DNA of 64,000 nucleotides, from assembly GCA_046329585.1 (NCBI GenBank), contig JAXLUI010000001.1, positions 806,001 to 870,000 of the forward strand, read 5' to 3'. A model generated the notes under the pieces. That model was not told the DNA's origin and did not search any database. It saw only the letters and a program-made list of their open reading frames with translations. Both the position numbers and the translations under genes were made by a program. Positions 1 to 8,890 of the stretch are shown here, piece after piece. Source of the stretch: DLKC01 sp002478885 (GTDB taxonomy: Bacteria > Bacteroidota > Bacteroidia > Chitinophagales > Chitinophagaceae). Within the stretch, counting starts at the first letter, position 1, and every line of letters begins with the position of its first letter.

Positions 1-634
1 CAGAAGTGCCGGGAAGCCTTGTATAGGGAACCTGTATCCATGTGAGATAAGAAGGCGTTGTTGGCATGCCGGGAAGCGTATTGTGCACGAAAGGAAAGCT
101 AATGGGTGTCTGGGGCAAACGTGGGCCGTAGCTCAATTTATTTACAAAGAGGAAATCATTGATCAGCAAGGTTTTCTCCATACTCTCGGTAGGTATGGTA
201 TAAGCTTCAAAAATGAACGTTCTTATAAGCGTAGCAGCAACAACGGCAAAAACGGCAGCATCTACCCACTCACGTGATGCTGATTTTTTATAGAGTTTCA
301 TTATTTCGGCGCCGCCCCATTTAACTTCTTTCGAAAAGCCCAGATATGGCAAGTAAACAAACGGGAGGAATACGGCTGCAGCATGTTGAAGCACCGTAAA
401 CTTTCCAAAATGCATAACAAAAATGATGGTAATCCAGATGGTCACAAACTGACCGGCAATGGGGATAAGCTGAAGCCAGAACCAGGTTCTGCCGATGCCG
501 CTTTTTTGAACCATGTACCAAGTGTTATAGAATGGCACAAATGCTTTCCACCCTTCAACACCGGCTTTTTTAAACATTCCGTATAAACCTATATGCCAGC
601 CGAGGGCACCCAAAATAAAAATGATCCAACCCAT
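1..634 (-). CDS. lepB: Signal peptidase I, partial (C-terminus beyond the left edge)
   Basis: Membrane-bound serine protease that removes signal peptides from exported proteins. Reading the minus strand from the ATG at 634 gives 211 codons before the window ends. The first ~110 residues are hydrophobic and resemble the DUF5684-like membrane extension seen on Bacteroidota signal peptidases (MGWIIFILGALGWHIG start; YNTWYMVQKSGIGRTWFW). Then comes a membrane segment (AAVFAVVAATLIRTFIFEAY) followed by the catalytic-serine box IPTESMEKTL. The Lys general base and the remaining domains lie outside the window, so catalytic completeness cannot be judged. It is transcribed away from the MerR regulator. 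The family assignment rests on the serine box plus the preceding membrane anchor and is strong. Confidence 0.9.
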   Translation of the reverse strand, partial: MGWIIFILGALGWHIGLYGMFKKAGVEGWKAFVPFYNTWYMVQKSGIGRTWFWLQLIPIAGQFVTIWITIIFVMHFGKFTVLQHAAAVFLPFVYLPYLGFSKEVKWGGAEIMKLYKKSASREWVDAAVFAVVAATLIRTFIFEAYTIPTESMEKTLLINDFLFVNKLSYGPRLPQTPISFPFVHNTLPGMPTTPSYLTWIQVPYTRLPGTS

Positions 635-903
635 TATTGTCAATTTAGTGGTGGCAAAAATAACATTCTATTAAAGGTTGCAAAATGAAACCCTACAAAG
701 TTTTCTTAAAGAACAAATGCATATGTAGCGTTTCCCGGGGTATTATTACAGTTTTAGTATGAATGTTTTCAAAAATTAATGGGTATTCAATATTTTATGC
801 TGGTCATTTATACTAAGTTTACTGGTATGGCCCTTTTTTGATGGGCGATAGTAGCCGTAAAAAACTCTTTCCCAACTGCAGGTTTGTAACTGACATCTGT
901 TCT

Positions 904-1785
904 ATGGACAAATTTAATATCAGGGACGTCGAAAACTTAACCGGAATAAAGGCCCATACTTTCCGCATTTGGGAGAGACGCTACAATTTTTTGAAACCAA
1001 AAAGAGGAGAAAGCAGCCACAGGTATTACGATAATGAAGAGCTTAAATATATTCTGAAAATATCGAGCCTTTACCACAACGGGCATAAGATCTCACAGAT
1101 CGTTAAAGCGCCACAGGAGAAGATTGACGAACTGATCAATGCAGGGCAGCAAAAGCAGGAAATGCCGCATTCCTACATCAACCGGCTTATTGCCGCTTCC
1201 ATAGATTTTGATGAAGCCTCCTTTGATGCAACATTAACGATGATCATTGAACGTTTTGGTTTTGATCATTGCCTTTGCCATATTATTTATCCGTACCTCG
1301 AAAAGATAGGGCTGCTTTGGGTTACCAACAACATCATCCCGGCGCAGGAACATTTTGCCAGCAACCTGGTGCGAAATAAAATGATCGCTATGATCGACAG
1401 GTTAAAGCCAATAGTTGAAACAAACCACAACGAAGGCGTGACGTTGCTGTTTTCTCCCGAAGGAGAAGTACATGAGCTGCCTCTATTATTCGCCGCCTAC
1501 CTGCACAAGAAAAACAACAAGCGGTTCATTTATTATGGTACAAATATTTCTATCCGGGAAATAGCCGAAGTGTGCGTTAAATTTAACCCGGCAACGCTGT
1601 ATTTTCACCTTGTCACTAATTTCACAAAAACAAGTATAGACGATTACCTGAATGAACTGAGCAGTAAGTTTCCGGGCAAAAAAATTGTCATGAGCGGGCC
1701 ATTGTCCGGCCTTGTAAAAAATTGTTTTCCCCGCTGCACCATATTGCGTTCACCTGAAGAGAATATGCAGTACATCTCCGCATAA
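904..1785 (+). CDS. MerR-family regulator with CarH/LitR-like B12-binding region
   Basis: Predicted DNA-binding regulator of 293 residues. Residues 4-70 form a MerR winged helix-turn-helix (FNIRDVENLTGIKAHTFRIW, then an ERRY/HRYY pattern). Residues ~88-170 form the helical cap, with the W-x9-EH signature of adenosylcobalamin photoreceptors (W139, E149, H150). The rest is a cobalamin-binding-like Rossmann part with GEVHELP around H190, the usual lower-ligand His position, though the following Gly is Pro here. The ATG at 904 is preferred over one at 838 because family members begin exactly at the helix-turn-helix. It faces the thiolase gene and shares a terminator with it. In relatives such regulators control carotenoid or light-response genes; no crt gene is in view, so the target is unknown. 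Confidence 0.85.
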   Translation: MDKFNIRDVENLTGIKAHTFRIWERRYNFLKPKRGESSHRYYDNEELKYILKISSLYHNGHKISQIVKAPQEKIDELINAGQQKQEMPHSYINRLIAASIDFDEASFDATLTMIIERFGFDHCLCHIIYPYLEKIGLLWVTNNIIPAQEHFASNLVRNKMIAMIDRLKPIVETNHNEGVTLLFSPEGEVHELPLLFAAYLHKKNNKRFIYYGTNISIREIAEVCVKFNPATLYFHLVTNFTKTSIDDYLNELSSKFPGKKIVMSGPLSGLVKNCFPRCTILRSPEENMQYISA

Positions 1786-1816
1786 AAAAGCCCTGCATTT
1801 TTTGCCGGGCTTTTTT
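1784..1816. terminator. Bidirectional rho-independent terminator
   Basis: AAAAAAGCCC at 1784-1793 pairs with GGGCTTTTTT at 1807-1816 around a 13-nt loop. It lies between the convergent MerR and thiolase genes and has the A/T run needed on both strands. Confidence 0.85.
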
Positions 1817-1830
1817 AGTGCTGCATTTAT

Positions 1831-3015
1831 TTATGCTAATTCGATCACCATTGCACTTGCACCACCGCCACCATTACAGATACCCGCGGCACCAAACTTC
1901 CCCTTATTGTGTTTTAGTACGTTTATCAATGTTACTATTATTCTTGCGCCGCTGCAACCCAATGGATGGCCCAGTGAAACTGCGCCGCCATGCACATTTA
2001 CTTTTGCTGTGTCCAGATTCATCTTTTGCATGTTGGCAATGCCCACCACAGAGAATGCTTCATTCAGTTCAACGAAATCGATGTCTTCCATTTGTAATCC
2101 GGCTTTGGCCACTGCCTTCGGCACTGCAAGCGAAGGCGTTGTAGTAAACCATTCCGGCGCCTGTTCAGCATCGGCATAGCTTTTAATGATTGCCAAAGGC
2201 TTTATCCCCATCTCTTCCGCTTTGTCACTTGCCATCAGCACCACTGCGGCAGCGCCATCGTTTAATGTACTCGCATTTGCCGCCGTAACTGTTCCATCTT
2301 TTTTAAATACAGGTTTCAGTTCCGGTATCTTGTCAAACTTAACATTATACGGCTCTTCGTCTTTTGAAAATAGTAAGGGCGCTCCTTTTCGTTGTGGTAT
2401 TTCAACTGGCACTACCTCATCATTAAATCTCCCCTGTTCCCAGGCCGCCTGGCTTCGTTTGTAGCTTTCTATAGCAAATGCATCCTGGTCCTGCCTGCTT
2501 ATGTTACAATCCGATGCACAAAGTTCTGCTGCATTGCCCATGGCAAGGCCATCGTACACATCAGTAAGGCCATCTTTCACAAGGCCATCCAGCATGGAAA
2601 CATTACCATACTTATTGCCCCAGCGCATATCGGGCGCGTAGAAAGGAACATTGCTCATACTTTCCATCCCCCCGGCCACAATAACCTCTGCATCATCAAG
2701 CAAAATACTCTGCGCGGCCTGCGCTATCGCTTTCATGCCGCTGGCGCACACTTTGTTTACGGTAGTGCAGATCACACTGTCGGGAAGCCCGGCAAACTTA
2801 GCAGCCTGCCTCGCCGGCGCCTGCCCGAGATTACCCTGCAATACACAGCCCATCAGCACTTCCTGTATGTCGGCTGGTTTAAGCCCCGCCTTCTCCACTG
2901 CTGCTTTTATAGCAATCGCACCAAGCTTTGTGGCAGAAAATTCCTTTAGGCTGCCACCAAAACTTCCTATTGGCGTGCGCACGGCTGAAACTATATAAAC
3001 AGACCTTTTACTCAT
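1831..3015 (-). CDS. Acetyl-CoA C-acetyltransferase (thiolase)
   Basis: Cytosolic thiolase of 394 residues, the usual family length. It catalyses reversible condensation or cleavage of acetoacetyl-CoA/3-ketoacyl-CoA. The N-terminal nucleophile sits in NKVCASGMKA, the NEAFSV box and the catalytic His in GHPLGCSG are intact, and the second Cys is in GICNGGGGASA near the C-terminus. Sequence favours the biosynthetic/acetoacetyl-CoA type (AtoB/ThlA-like) over long-chain FadA, but chain-length specificity cannot be read reliably. The gene is monocistronic, convergent with the MerR gene, and preceded by a good -7 element at 3038-3045. Confidence 0.93.
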   Translation of the reverse strand: MSKRSVYIVSAVRTPIGSFGGSLKEFSATKLGAIAIKAAVEKAGLKPADIQEVLMGCVLQGNLGQAPARQAAKFAGLPDSVICTTVNKVCASGMKAIAQAAQSILLDDAEVIVAGGMESMSNVPFYAPDMRWGNKYGNVSMLDGLVKDGLTDVYDGLAMGNAAELCASDCNISRQDQDAFAIESYKRSQAAWEQGRFNDEVVPVEIPQRKGAPLLFSKDEEPYNVKFDKIPELKPVFKKDGTVTAANASTLNDGAAAVVLMASDKAEEMGIKPLAIIKSYADAEQAPEWFTTTPSLAVPKAVAKAGLQMEDIDFVELNEAFSVVGIANMQKMNLDTAKVNVHGGAVSLGHPLGCSGARIIVTLINVLKHNKGKFGAAGICNGGGGASAMVIELA

Positions 3016-3037
3016 AATATATTGTTTTTTGAGGCGT

Positions 3038-3045
3038 CAAAGATA
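3038..3045 (-). promoter_or_regulatory. Bacteroidota -7 element for the thiolase gene
   Basis: On the minus strand this reads TATCTTTG, an exact TAnnTTTG match, 23 nt upstream of the thiolase ATG. A T-rich stretch (TTTTC) lies near the expected -33 position. Confidence 0.6.
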
Positions 3046-3121
3046 ACACTTGTTAGCGCACAGAAAAGAGATATGCTGCCCATCAAATACTATAATTTTA
3101 TAGCGTTAAAACCCGGCGGCA

Positions 3122-3748
3122 ATGAAATATATTCTCGCATTTGCAACAACCATGCTTATTCCTTTTATGATGAACGCACAAAAAAACAGCCTCGCAGGCG
3201 AATATTATTTGAAAGCTGTTATGGAAACAGCATCGGGCTTTAACCTGCACAGCGATTCAACTTTCGAATTCTTTTTTTCTTACGGGGCGCTGGACCGGTA
3301 TGGCTCCGGCACATGGAAGGTAAAAGATGATAAAGTTATTTTCAACAGCAAGCCCAGCCCGGGCAGCGATTTTAAATTAACAGACAGCAGCAAAGACGGT
3401 AACGATTTTATCACTGTTCAATTCCCTGGTGTAAATGCGCAGTACAGCAGCTATTTTTATTGCCGCATTCATACTTCGCAAACAGACACGGTATTAAGTG
3501 CCGACCGCCACGGGCGAATTATTGTTCCGAAAGCTGTTGACAGTGTTCAATTGCTATTTGAATTTTGCCCCGAAAAAAGCTCCACGTTTGCCGTGGATGC
3601 GGCAAAGAACAATGTTTACAGCTTTCAACCCCAGCAGTGGATCATGGAATATTTTTTTCGCGATTTTGAACTAACGATTAAGGGCGATCATCTTGAAGGT
3701 AAGCATCCATTGCTTACCAAGGACCTGTGCATTTTTGCGAAGGAATAA
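3122..3748 (+). CDS. Secreted protein of unknown function
   Basis: A 208-residue protein with a clear signal peptide (MKYILAFATTMLIPFMMNAQ, cleavage expected after NAQ). The rest is beta-rich with no recognised motif: alternating hydrophobics and short repeats of aromatic residues such as FEFFFSY and GSGTWKVKDDKVIF. The GTWKV...DKVIF pattern recalls the small lipocalin-like or 'DUF' beta-sandwich proteins common in this phylum, but that is only an impression. No cysteine lipobox is present, so it is probably periplasmic. It stands alone between the divergent thiolase and the Nudix gene. Confidence 0.7.
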   Translation: MKYILAFATTMLIPFMMNAQKNSLAGEYYLKAVMETASGFNLHSDSTFEFFFSYGALDRYGSGTWKVKDDKVIFNSKPSPGSDFKLTDSSKDGNDFITVQFPGVNAQYSSYFYCRIHTSQTDTVLSADRHGRIIVPKAVDSVQLLFEFCPEKSSTFAVDAAKNNVYSFQPQQWIMEYFFRDFELTIKGDHLEGKHPLLTKDLCIFAKE

Positions 3749-3763
3749 TTCAATCCGTTTTTG

Positions 3764-3916
3764 AACCCGGCATTGTCGCAAAAATTCAGCTGCTGTTGCA
3801 CTCTTGTTCCGAGAGGAAAGGTTCGGGAATCCACCCTTATACTTCCGGTCAAGAGTTGACAGATGATCTTTGTTCTGTAACCCGAAGTGAGTGACACAAC
3901 CGGCGATGCCACGAAG
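3764..3916 (+). repeat. Dispersed intergenic repeat, copy 1 (type I)
   Basis: The core GAAGTGAGTGACACAAC is at 3884-3900, followed by CGGCGATGCCACGAAG (3901-3916), which is duplicated exactly after the copy at 59673. The upstream boundary TTTTTGAACCCGGC at 3757-3770 also recurs near 59551 and 18300. A degenerate left arm (TTGCACTCTTG, ~3796-3806) carries a nested small palindrome at 3807-3829. Confidence 0.8.
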
Positions 3917-3988
3917 TACAGAAGCAGGCCTACAAAAAATAAAATATGCAAAACGCTTCAAGCTTATTTTTGCCGCAATATTTTACTT

Positions 3989-4471
3989 ATGCCGGTTCAA
4001 AACATCAATCGTATCACAGTAAGGGTTTATGGCATTTTAGCCGATGAACGTAACCGCATTCTGCTCAGCGATGAATTTATACGAGGTGATTACTTTACAA
4101 AATTTCCGGGGGGTGGCCTGGAGCTTGGCGAGGGCACGCGTGAGTGCTTGGTTCGTGAATTTAAAGAAGAGACCGGGCTCGATGTGCGCATCGGTGACCA
4201 TATTTATACAACGGATTATTTCCAAATTTCAGGATTCAGGAACACCGACCAGATACTTTCCATTTATTATTATGCGTATGCTGAAAACCCGGAAGCATTG
4301 CTGCAACTCCGTACCAAAATTGTGCCCTTTGATTTCGCCGCACATCAAACCGCAGACCCGCAGGGACAAAGTGAAGTGCTGCGTTGGGTTGAATGGGATG
4401 AGCTGAATGAACAATCTGTATCACTACCGATTGACAAGATTGTTGTAAAAATGTTGAAGGCGGGGATTTAA
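3989..4471 (+). CDS. Nudix hydrolase
   Basis: Cytosolic pyrophosphohydrolase of 160 residues acting on a nucleoside-diphosphate-linked substrate that cannot be specified from sequence. The Nudix box is complete: G-x5-E-x7-REFKEETGL, with the GGGLELGEG lead-in, around residues 35-60. The start at 3989 is chosen because the reading frame upstream to 3887 runs through an intergenic repeat copy and encodes nothing family-like, whereas NRITVRVYGILAD is a typical Nudix first strand. Its stop overlaps the stop of the convergent transporter gene by 4 nt. Confidence 0.9.
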   Translation: MPVQNINRITVRVYGILADERNRILLSDEFIRGDYFTKFPGGGLELGEGTRECLVREFKEETGLDVRIGDHIYTTDYFQISGFRNTDQILSIYYYAYAENPEALLQLRTKIVPFDFAAHQTADPQGQSEVLRWVEWDELNEQSVSLPIDKIVVKMLKAGI

Positions 4472-5277
4472 CCAGCGGTTGGAATATTTACAAAACCATC
4501 ATCTTCCTGTCCCATGGCTGCACGTTTCATTTTACGTGCTGTTTCATGACCAAGGTATTTTTCAATTCTGCCTTCCACAAAATAAATAACGGGTGTTAGA
4601 ATAATGGCCACTGTAAACTTATAGAGGTAATTCATTGTGCCTACTGCAAATACAAGCGGCCAGCTCCAGTTGCTTCCGAATTTAAAAGCAATGGTTAATA
4701 CGATGTAACTATCTACAAGCTGCGATACAACGGTAGAGCCTGTTGCGCGAAGCCACACCTTCTTCTCCCCTGTTGCTTTTTTGATGCGATGAAAAACGGT
4801 TACGTCAACCACCTGGCTCACGAGAAATGCGGTTATACTGCCGAGGATGATCCACATGCCTTGCCCGAATATGCCACTGAAAGCTGTTTGCATATTATCG
4901 ATACCGTTGGCTGATTTTGAACCGATCCAGAAATCTGCAGGTGGAATACTAATACTCCCGTAAAACATGATGAACGCGTAAGAGATCAACACGACGGCAG
5001 TATAGCTGATACGTTTCACGGCTTTGGGGCCGTAATATTCATTTACGATGTCTGTCATAACAAACTCCAGCGGCCACAATAAAACGCCACAGGTTAAATT
5101 AAATGCCAGCCCGCTTTGCCCAAACAAAGAAAAATTTACTGGCGTAAAACCGAACAACTTCTCCAGGGAGAATATTTTATTGCCGATACATTCTGCGATT
5201 AGTGCATTGGCTACAAAGAACGCGGTAAAACCAAGAAAAAGCTTGGTCGGTTTGTCTTTAAGAATGTTGTGTATCAT
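4468..5277 (-). CDS. yhhQ: Queuosine-precursor transporter, YhhQ/VUT family
   Basis: Integral membrane protein of 269 residues with about six hydrophobic segments. Hallmarks are the polar motifs inside the membrane part: LWPLEFVMTDIVNEYYG, and further on SQVVDVTVFHRIKK and TVVSQLVDSYIVL, which match the energy-independent YhhQ family that imports preQ0/preQ1 for tRNA queuosine synthesis. No other queuosine gene is nearby, so the substrate is inferred from family alone. Its ATG overlaps the stop of an upstream small membrane protein gene by 4 nt, suggesting translational coupling. Confidence 0.85.
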   Translation of the reverse strand: MIHNILKDKPTKLFLGFTAFFVANALIAECIGNKIFSLEKLFGFTPVNFSLFGQSGLAFNLTCGVLLWPLEFVMTDIVNEYYGPKAVKRISYTAVVLISYAFIMFYGSISIPPADFWIGSKSANGIDNMQTAFSGIFGQGMWIILGSITAFLVSQVVDVTVFHRIKKATGEKKVWLRATGSTVVSQLVDSYIVLTIAFKFGSNWSWPLVFAVGTMNYLYKFTVAIILTPVIYFVEGRIEKYLGHETARKMKRAAMGQEDDGFVNIPTAG

Positions 5278-5573
5278 GATGAAAAAAGCATTTTGAAGTC
5301 AATTAATTCGATAACAAAAATTACCAGGTTTGCCGTGATCAACCATACAGGTGCCGGCTTTCGAATGCCTTTAACCAGGAGTATAAACAAGCAAAACAAA
5401 ACAATAAAATTTATTACCGGCGAACTAAGGCCAAGGACCAGTGTGAACCCGATAAGTGCCTGGGGCAGGCTCGCATCAAGATGAGTAAATTCTAAAACGA
5501 GACTTACTAAAAAAAATATGTTGGTAATAAAAGTAATTCTCGAAAGAAACAGAAACCATTTAATATAAGTCAT
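5274..5573 (-). CDS. Small membrane protein upstream of yhhQ
   Basis: A 99-residue protein with three hydrophobic stretches (residues ~4-27, ~38-67 and ~74-92), ending KMLFSS. No family is recognised. The stop codon overlaps the yhhQ start in an ATGA arrangement, so the two are almost certainly one transcript and this could be an accessory or simply a co-transcribed membrane protein. It shows no conserved charged intramembrane residues that would suggest transport by itself. Confidence 0.65.
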   Translation of the reverse strand: MTYIKWFLFLSRITFITNIFFLVSLVLEFTHLDASLPQALIGFTLVLGLSSPVINFIVLFCLFILLVKGIRKPAPVWLITANLVIFVIELIDFKMLFSS

Positions 5574-5737
5574 ACGCTGCTGAAAGGTTGCGAATAATTA
5601 TCAAAGCAAATTAGTGGAAGAAATTTATAATTCAGTTTTTAAATGAATGAATATGCCATCCATTTTTGCCTGACACACAGGCATTTCAGCTCCAGGATTA
5701 AACAATTTCCTATTCGCAACAGATTAACCTAATAACT

Positions 5738-5768
5738 TTTGACATATTAATCAGTTCTTGTAGGTTTG
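5738..5768 (+). promoter_or_regulatory. Promoter of the YfhO-family gene
   Basis: TTTG at 5738-5741 and TAGGTTTG at 5761-5768 are separated by 19 nt, matching the Bacteroidota sigma-A consensus (TTTG-N19-TAnnTTTG) exactly. Because the -7 element overlaps a possible TTG start at 5766, it shows that translation begins at the ATG at 5790. Confidence 0.8.
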
Positions 5769-5789
5769 CGGCAACTTAATATTAAGAAG

Positions 5790-8267
5790 ATGACTTTTAA
5801 CCGGAAAAAAATAATACCCCACGTTATTGCGGTAGCCATATTCGTTGTAGTGTCGGTGATCTATTGTAAGCCCGCGCTTGAAGGCAAGGTGCTTCAGCAG
5901 AGCGACGTTATTCACTGGAAAGGCATGGCTGAATCTTCTTTCAAATACAAAGAAACGCATGGCCATTTTCCACTTTGGGTGAATAGTATGTTTGGTGGTA
6001 TGCCCGGTTACCAGATAGCGATGGATAGCAGCAACCCCATCTCCATTGCGTACCTGAACCCATTATTCAACCTGTTTCTTCCCGGACCATTCAGTTATTT
6101 TTTCCTGCTCTGTATATCATTTTATTTTTTAACACAGGTATTGGGTGCAGACTACCGGCTGGGTATTCTGGGGTCGCTGGGCTATGCTTATGCCTCCTTC
6201 ACCTCTATAATAGTTGCGGTAGGCCATGTAACGGAAGTTCAGACAATGGGCTATGTACCGGCTATGCTCGCGGCTATGATTCTCGTTTTTCAAAAACGTT
6301 ACTGGGCAGGAGCTGCGCTGAGTGCCATCTTTGCGTCGTTGCTTATCGCCCAGTACCATTACCAGATCACTTATTATTTTGTACTTATAGCGGTTGCCAT
6401 GTTTATTGCCTACCTCGTTTCGTGGATTAAAGCAAAAGACTACAAGCATATTTTTATTACCAGTGGCGTTCTTGCATTGTCGGCTGTTATTGCTGTTTGT
6501 GTGAACATGGTTACGCTTGCAACAACCTATGATTTTTCGAAAGCAACCATGCGTGGCGGTTCCAATACCATTGACACCACCACCAACCAGGTAAAACAAT
6601 CAGAAGGCCTTCCGATAGATTATGCATTTGGATGGAGTTATGGACAAGCGGAAACTTTTTCCCTGCTTATTCCAAATGTTTACGGTGGCAGCAGCGATAA
6701 AGCTGAGCTGGGTGCCGATTCACACCTGGCGAAAGAGGCAATCAGCAAAGGTGTACCTGATGACCAGGCTGCGCAATTCGCCTCCCAATTCCCTGCTTAC
6801 TGGGGATCCCAGCCTTTTACTTCCGGACCTGTTTACCTGGGTGCCGCCATGTGTTTTCTTTTCATATTTGGTTTGGTCTACTTAAACAACAAACACAAAT
6901 GGTGGATCGCCATCATCTGTCTGCTGGCAATATTAATGGCATGGGGCAAAAACTTTTTGGGCTTCAATACTTTCCTGTTTAACTACTTGCCTTTATACAA
7001 TAAGTTTCGTGTACCTACGATGACGTTATTCGTTCCGCAGCTACTCTTTCCGTTACTTGGCGTAATGGCCTTGCAACAGTTTATTTTTGACGAGAAAGAT
7101 AAGACCTATGCTGCGCAAAAATTAAAGCTTGCAGGCTATATAATGCTGGGCGTGTTTGCGATAGCGGGGATGCTCTACATAAGCCTTGATTACAAAGGAG
7201 AGAACGATGCGCAAATAACAAATGCGTTTAACCGGATGACACAGGGCAACACTGAAGCTGCCAATAGTTTTTACAACGCGTTAAAGCAAGACAGGCAATC
7301 TTTGTTTGGAGACGATCTTATCCGTTCCTTATTTTTTGCTGCTGCCGCGTTTTTGACCTTATGGCTTTTAGTAAAAAACAAATTGAAACCGGCTTATGCC
7401 ATGATAGCGCTGCTGCTGGTAAGTTCGATCGATGTAATGGCGGAAGGCAGGAGATATTTGAATAGCGACACGTTCATCGAACCCGAATCTATGGACGAAA
7501 GTTATTTTGCCCCTTCAGCAGCTGACGCACAGATATTGAGAGATACGGGCTATTATCGTGTATTTAATTTAACGACGGACTATTTCAACGATGCACTAAC
7601 ATCCTATCATCACAATTCGGTTGGTGGTTATTCGCCAGCTAAACTAAGCATAGTAGAAGACTTGTTGAACTACCAGTTACGCAAACAGCCGTTGAATGTG
7701 CAGGTGCTTAATATGCTCAATACCAAATATGTGATTGTTCCCGATGAAAAAAATCAACCCGTTGCGCAGCAAAACCCCGGCGCACTTGGACCCGTTTGGT
7801 TTGCCAAAACGCTGGTTTATAAAAAAGGGCCTGGAGAAATCATGAAAGCGATGAACGAATTTAATCCCGCCGACAGCGCTTTCGTTGAGGATGCTGCCAA
7901 AGCAAAGATTCCGTTTTCGCCGGTTGAAGATTCCACAGCAAGCATAAAGCTTATTAAAAACGACAACGATATTATTACCTACCAGAGCAGTTCCAAAACC
8001 AACCAGTTCGCTGTATTCAGCGAGATTTATTACGACCGCGGATGGAAAGCTTATATCGACGATAAGGAAGTGCCGATCGTTCAAACCAATTACGTGTTGC
8101 GTGGCCTCGCCGTTCCGGCAGGAAATCATGCTATTCGTTTTGAATTTAAGCCTGAGTCGTATTATCAAAGCTCTAAGTACGCATTTGCAGGTTCGCTTTT
8201 AGGATGGCTGTTGGTGATTGGCGCACTTTTTCAGTTTTACAAAAAGAAGAAACCGGTAAAAGCATAA
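5790..8267 (+). CDS. YfhO-family polytopic membrane protein
   Basis: An 825-residue protein with roughly a dozen transmembrane segments in the first two thirds and a C-terminal soluble domain (from ~residue 540) followed by one last helix (GSLLGWLLVIGALFQFY) and a lysine-rich tail. This matches YfhO/PF09586, implicated in envelope polymer glycosylation (lipid-linked sugar transfer in Bacillus and Listeria). The early loop (residues ~35-75: SDVIHWKGMAESSFKYK, WVNSMFGGMPGYQ) is the conserved extracytoplasmic region. The C-terminal part contains YYDRGWKAYIDDKEVPI, typical for the family. The gene is monocistronic with its own promoter and terminator. Confidence 0.88.
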   Translation: MTFNRKKIIPHVIAVAIFVVVSVIYCKPALEGKVLQQSDVIHWKGMAESSFKYKETHGHFPLWVNSMFGGMPGYQIAMDSSNPISIAYLNPLFNLFLPGPFSYFFLLCISFYFLTQVLGADYRLGILGSLGYAYASFTSIIVAVGHVTEVQTMGYVPAMLAAMILVFQKRYWAGAALSAIFASLLIAQYHYQITYYFVLIAVAMFIAYLVSWIKAKDYKHIFITSGVLALSAVIAVCVNMVTLATTYDFSKATMRGGSNTIDTTTNQVKQSEGLPIDYAFGWSYGQAETFSLLIPNVYGGSSDKAELGADSHLAKEAISKGVPDDQAAQFASQFPAYWGSQPFTSGPVYLGAAMCFLFIFGLVYLNNKHKWWIAIICLLAILMAWGKNFLGFNTFLFNYLPLYNKFRVPTMTLFVPQLLFPLLGVMALQQFIFDEKDKTYAAQKLKLAGYIMLGVFAIAGMLYISLDYKGENDAQITNAFNRMTQGNTEAANSFYNALKQDRQSLFGDDLIRSLFFAAAAFLTLWLLVKNKLKPAYAMIALLLVSSIDVMAEGRRYLNSDTFIEPESMDESYFAPSAADAQILRDTGYYRVFNLTTDYFNDALTSYHHNSVGGYSPAKLSIVEDLLNYQLRKQPLNVQVLNMLNTKYVIVPDEKNQPVAQQNPGALGPVWFAKTLVYKKGPGEIMKAMNEFNPADSAFVEDAAKAKIPFSPVEDSTASIKLIKNDNDIITYQSSSKTNQFAVFSEIYYDRGWKAYIDDKEVPIVQTNYVLRGLAVPAGNHAIRFEFKPESYYQSSKYAFAGSLLGWLLVIGALFQFYKKKKPVKA

Positions 8268-8272
8268 TTTGT

Positions 8273-8300
8273 AAAAAGCTTCCGTAACAGGAAGCTTTTT
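8273..8300 (+). terminator. Terminator of the YfhO-family gene
   Basis: AAAAAGCTTCC (8273-8283) and GGAAGCTTTTT (8290-8300) form an 11-bp stem with a 6-nt loop, directly downstream of the stop at 8267. Confidence 0.88.
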
Positions 8301-8890
8301 TGTTAACCGGCTTTCGGTTTTCTCTGCTGCATCGTTGTGTCACTCCCTTGTACTGCAGCGCTGTGGGCAGCAGGCCGGAAAAAACATCTCAACCGGTGAG
8401 CAGGAGCGCATTATGCGCAGGCAAACCCGTTTTGACTATACTTAAGATAAACCGAAAAACATACTGCAAGGAATGAAAAAAAGACTGCTCATTTTATTGA
8501 ACAGCCTTTCGTGTCAGCATATACCCTATGTAAGAAAATTGTCAGCGCCTGCCCGGCGCCGGCGTTTAGTTGTTGTTTGTATTATTTGAATCAGAATTTG
8601 TTTTGTCCCTGTTAACGGGCTGATCGCCGGACCCTGCGTACAAGAGTGCGACGCAAGGGACGTTGCCATTGTTACCCTGTGCCGGGTCCACTACTGCTCT
8701 TATGCTTTTTTGTACCTGCATTGTTTGAGTTGACGAAAGAAGAGGGTTCAGGGCTGGCCGTTTTCGCGGCATATATTCGTTCCCAATCCCTTAATGCTGG
8801 CAAAGTAGAAAAAGTAAAAACATGGCTAATGCAGCATTACATAAGTGCTGGCATTATAGAATAACTGCGACAAAAAAAGAACAACCGCAT
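8301..8890. repeat. 590-bp convergent intergenic region with two repeat copies
   Basis: Contains a minus-oriented type I core at 8334-8351 (RC ACAAGGGAGTGACACAAC) and a plus-oriented type II core at 8640-8656 (ACAAGAGTGCGACGCAA), about 290 bp apart and facing each other like terminal inverted repeats. The left copy has the CTTGTACTGCAG inner flank seen also at 45820. I see no convincing gene between them; a 68-codon minus-strand frame at 8566-8772 is considered and rejected because part of it simply translates the repeat. Confidence 0.75.

Noticed and set aside
838..903. Longer N-terminus for the MerR-family regulator
   Set aside because: The extra 22 residues precede the helix-turn-helix with no homology to the family, which starts at the equivalent of 904.
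3887..3988. Longer N-terminus for the Nudix hydrolase
   Set aside because: The added codons run through a repeat copy shared with non-coding gaps; the Nudix first strand begins after 3989.
5766..5789. TTG start for the YfhO-family gene
   Set aside because: The TTG lies inside the -7 promoter element 5761-5768, so it cannot be on the main transcript's coding part.
8566..8772. A 68-codon minus-strand frame with an Asn-rich end
   Set aside because: Its middle (VPCVALLY) is just the translation of the dispersed repeat, which also appears in another spurious frame at 62056-62238; no family resemblance or ribosome-binding site.
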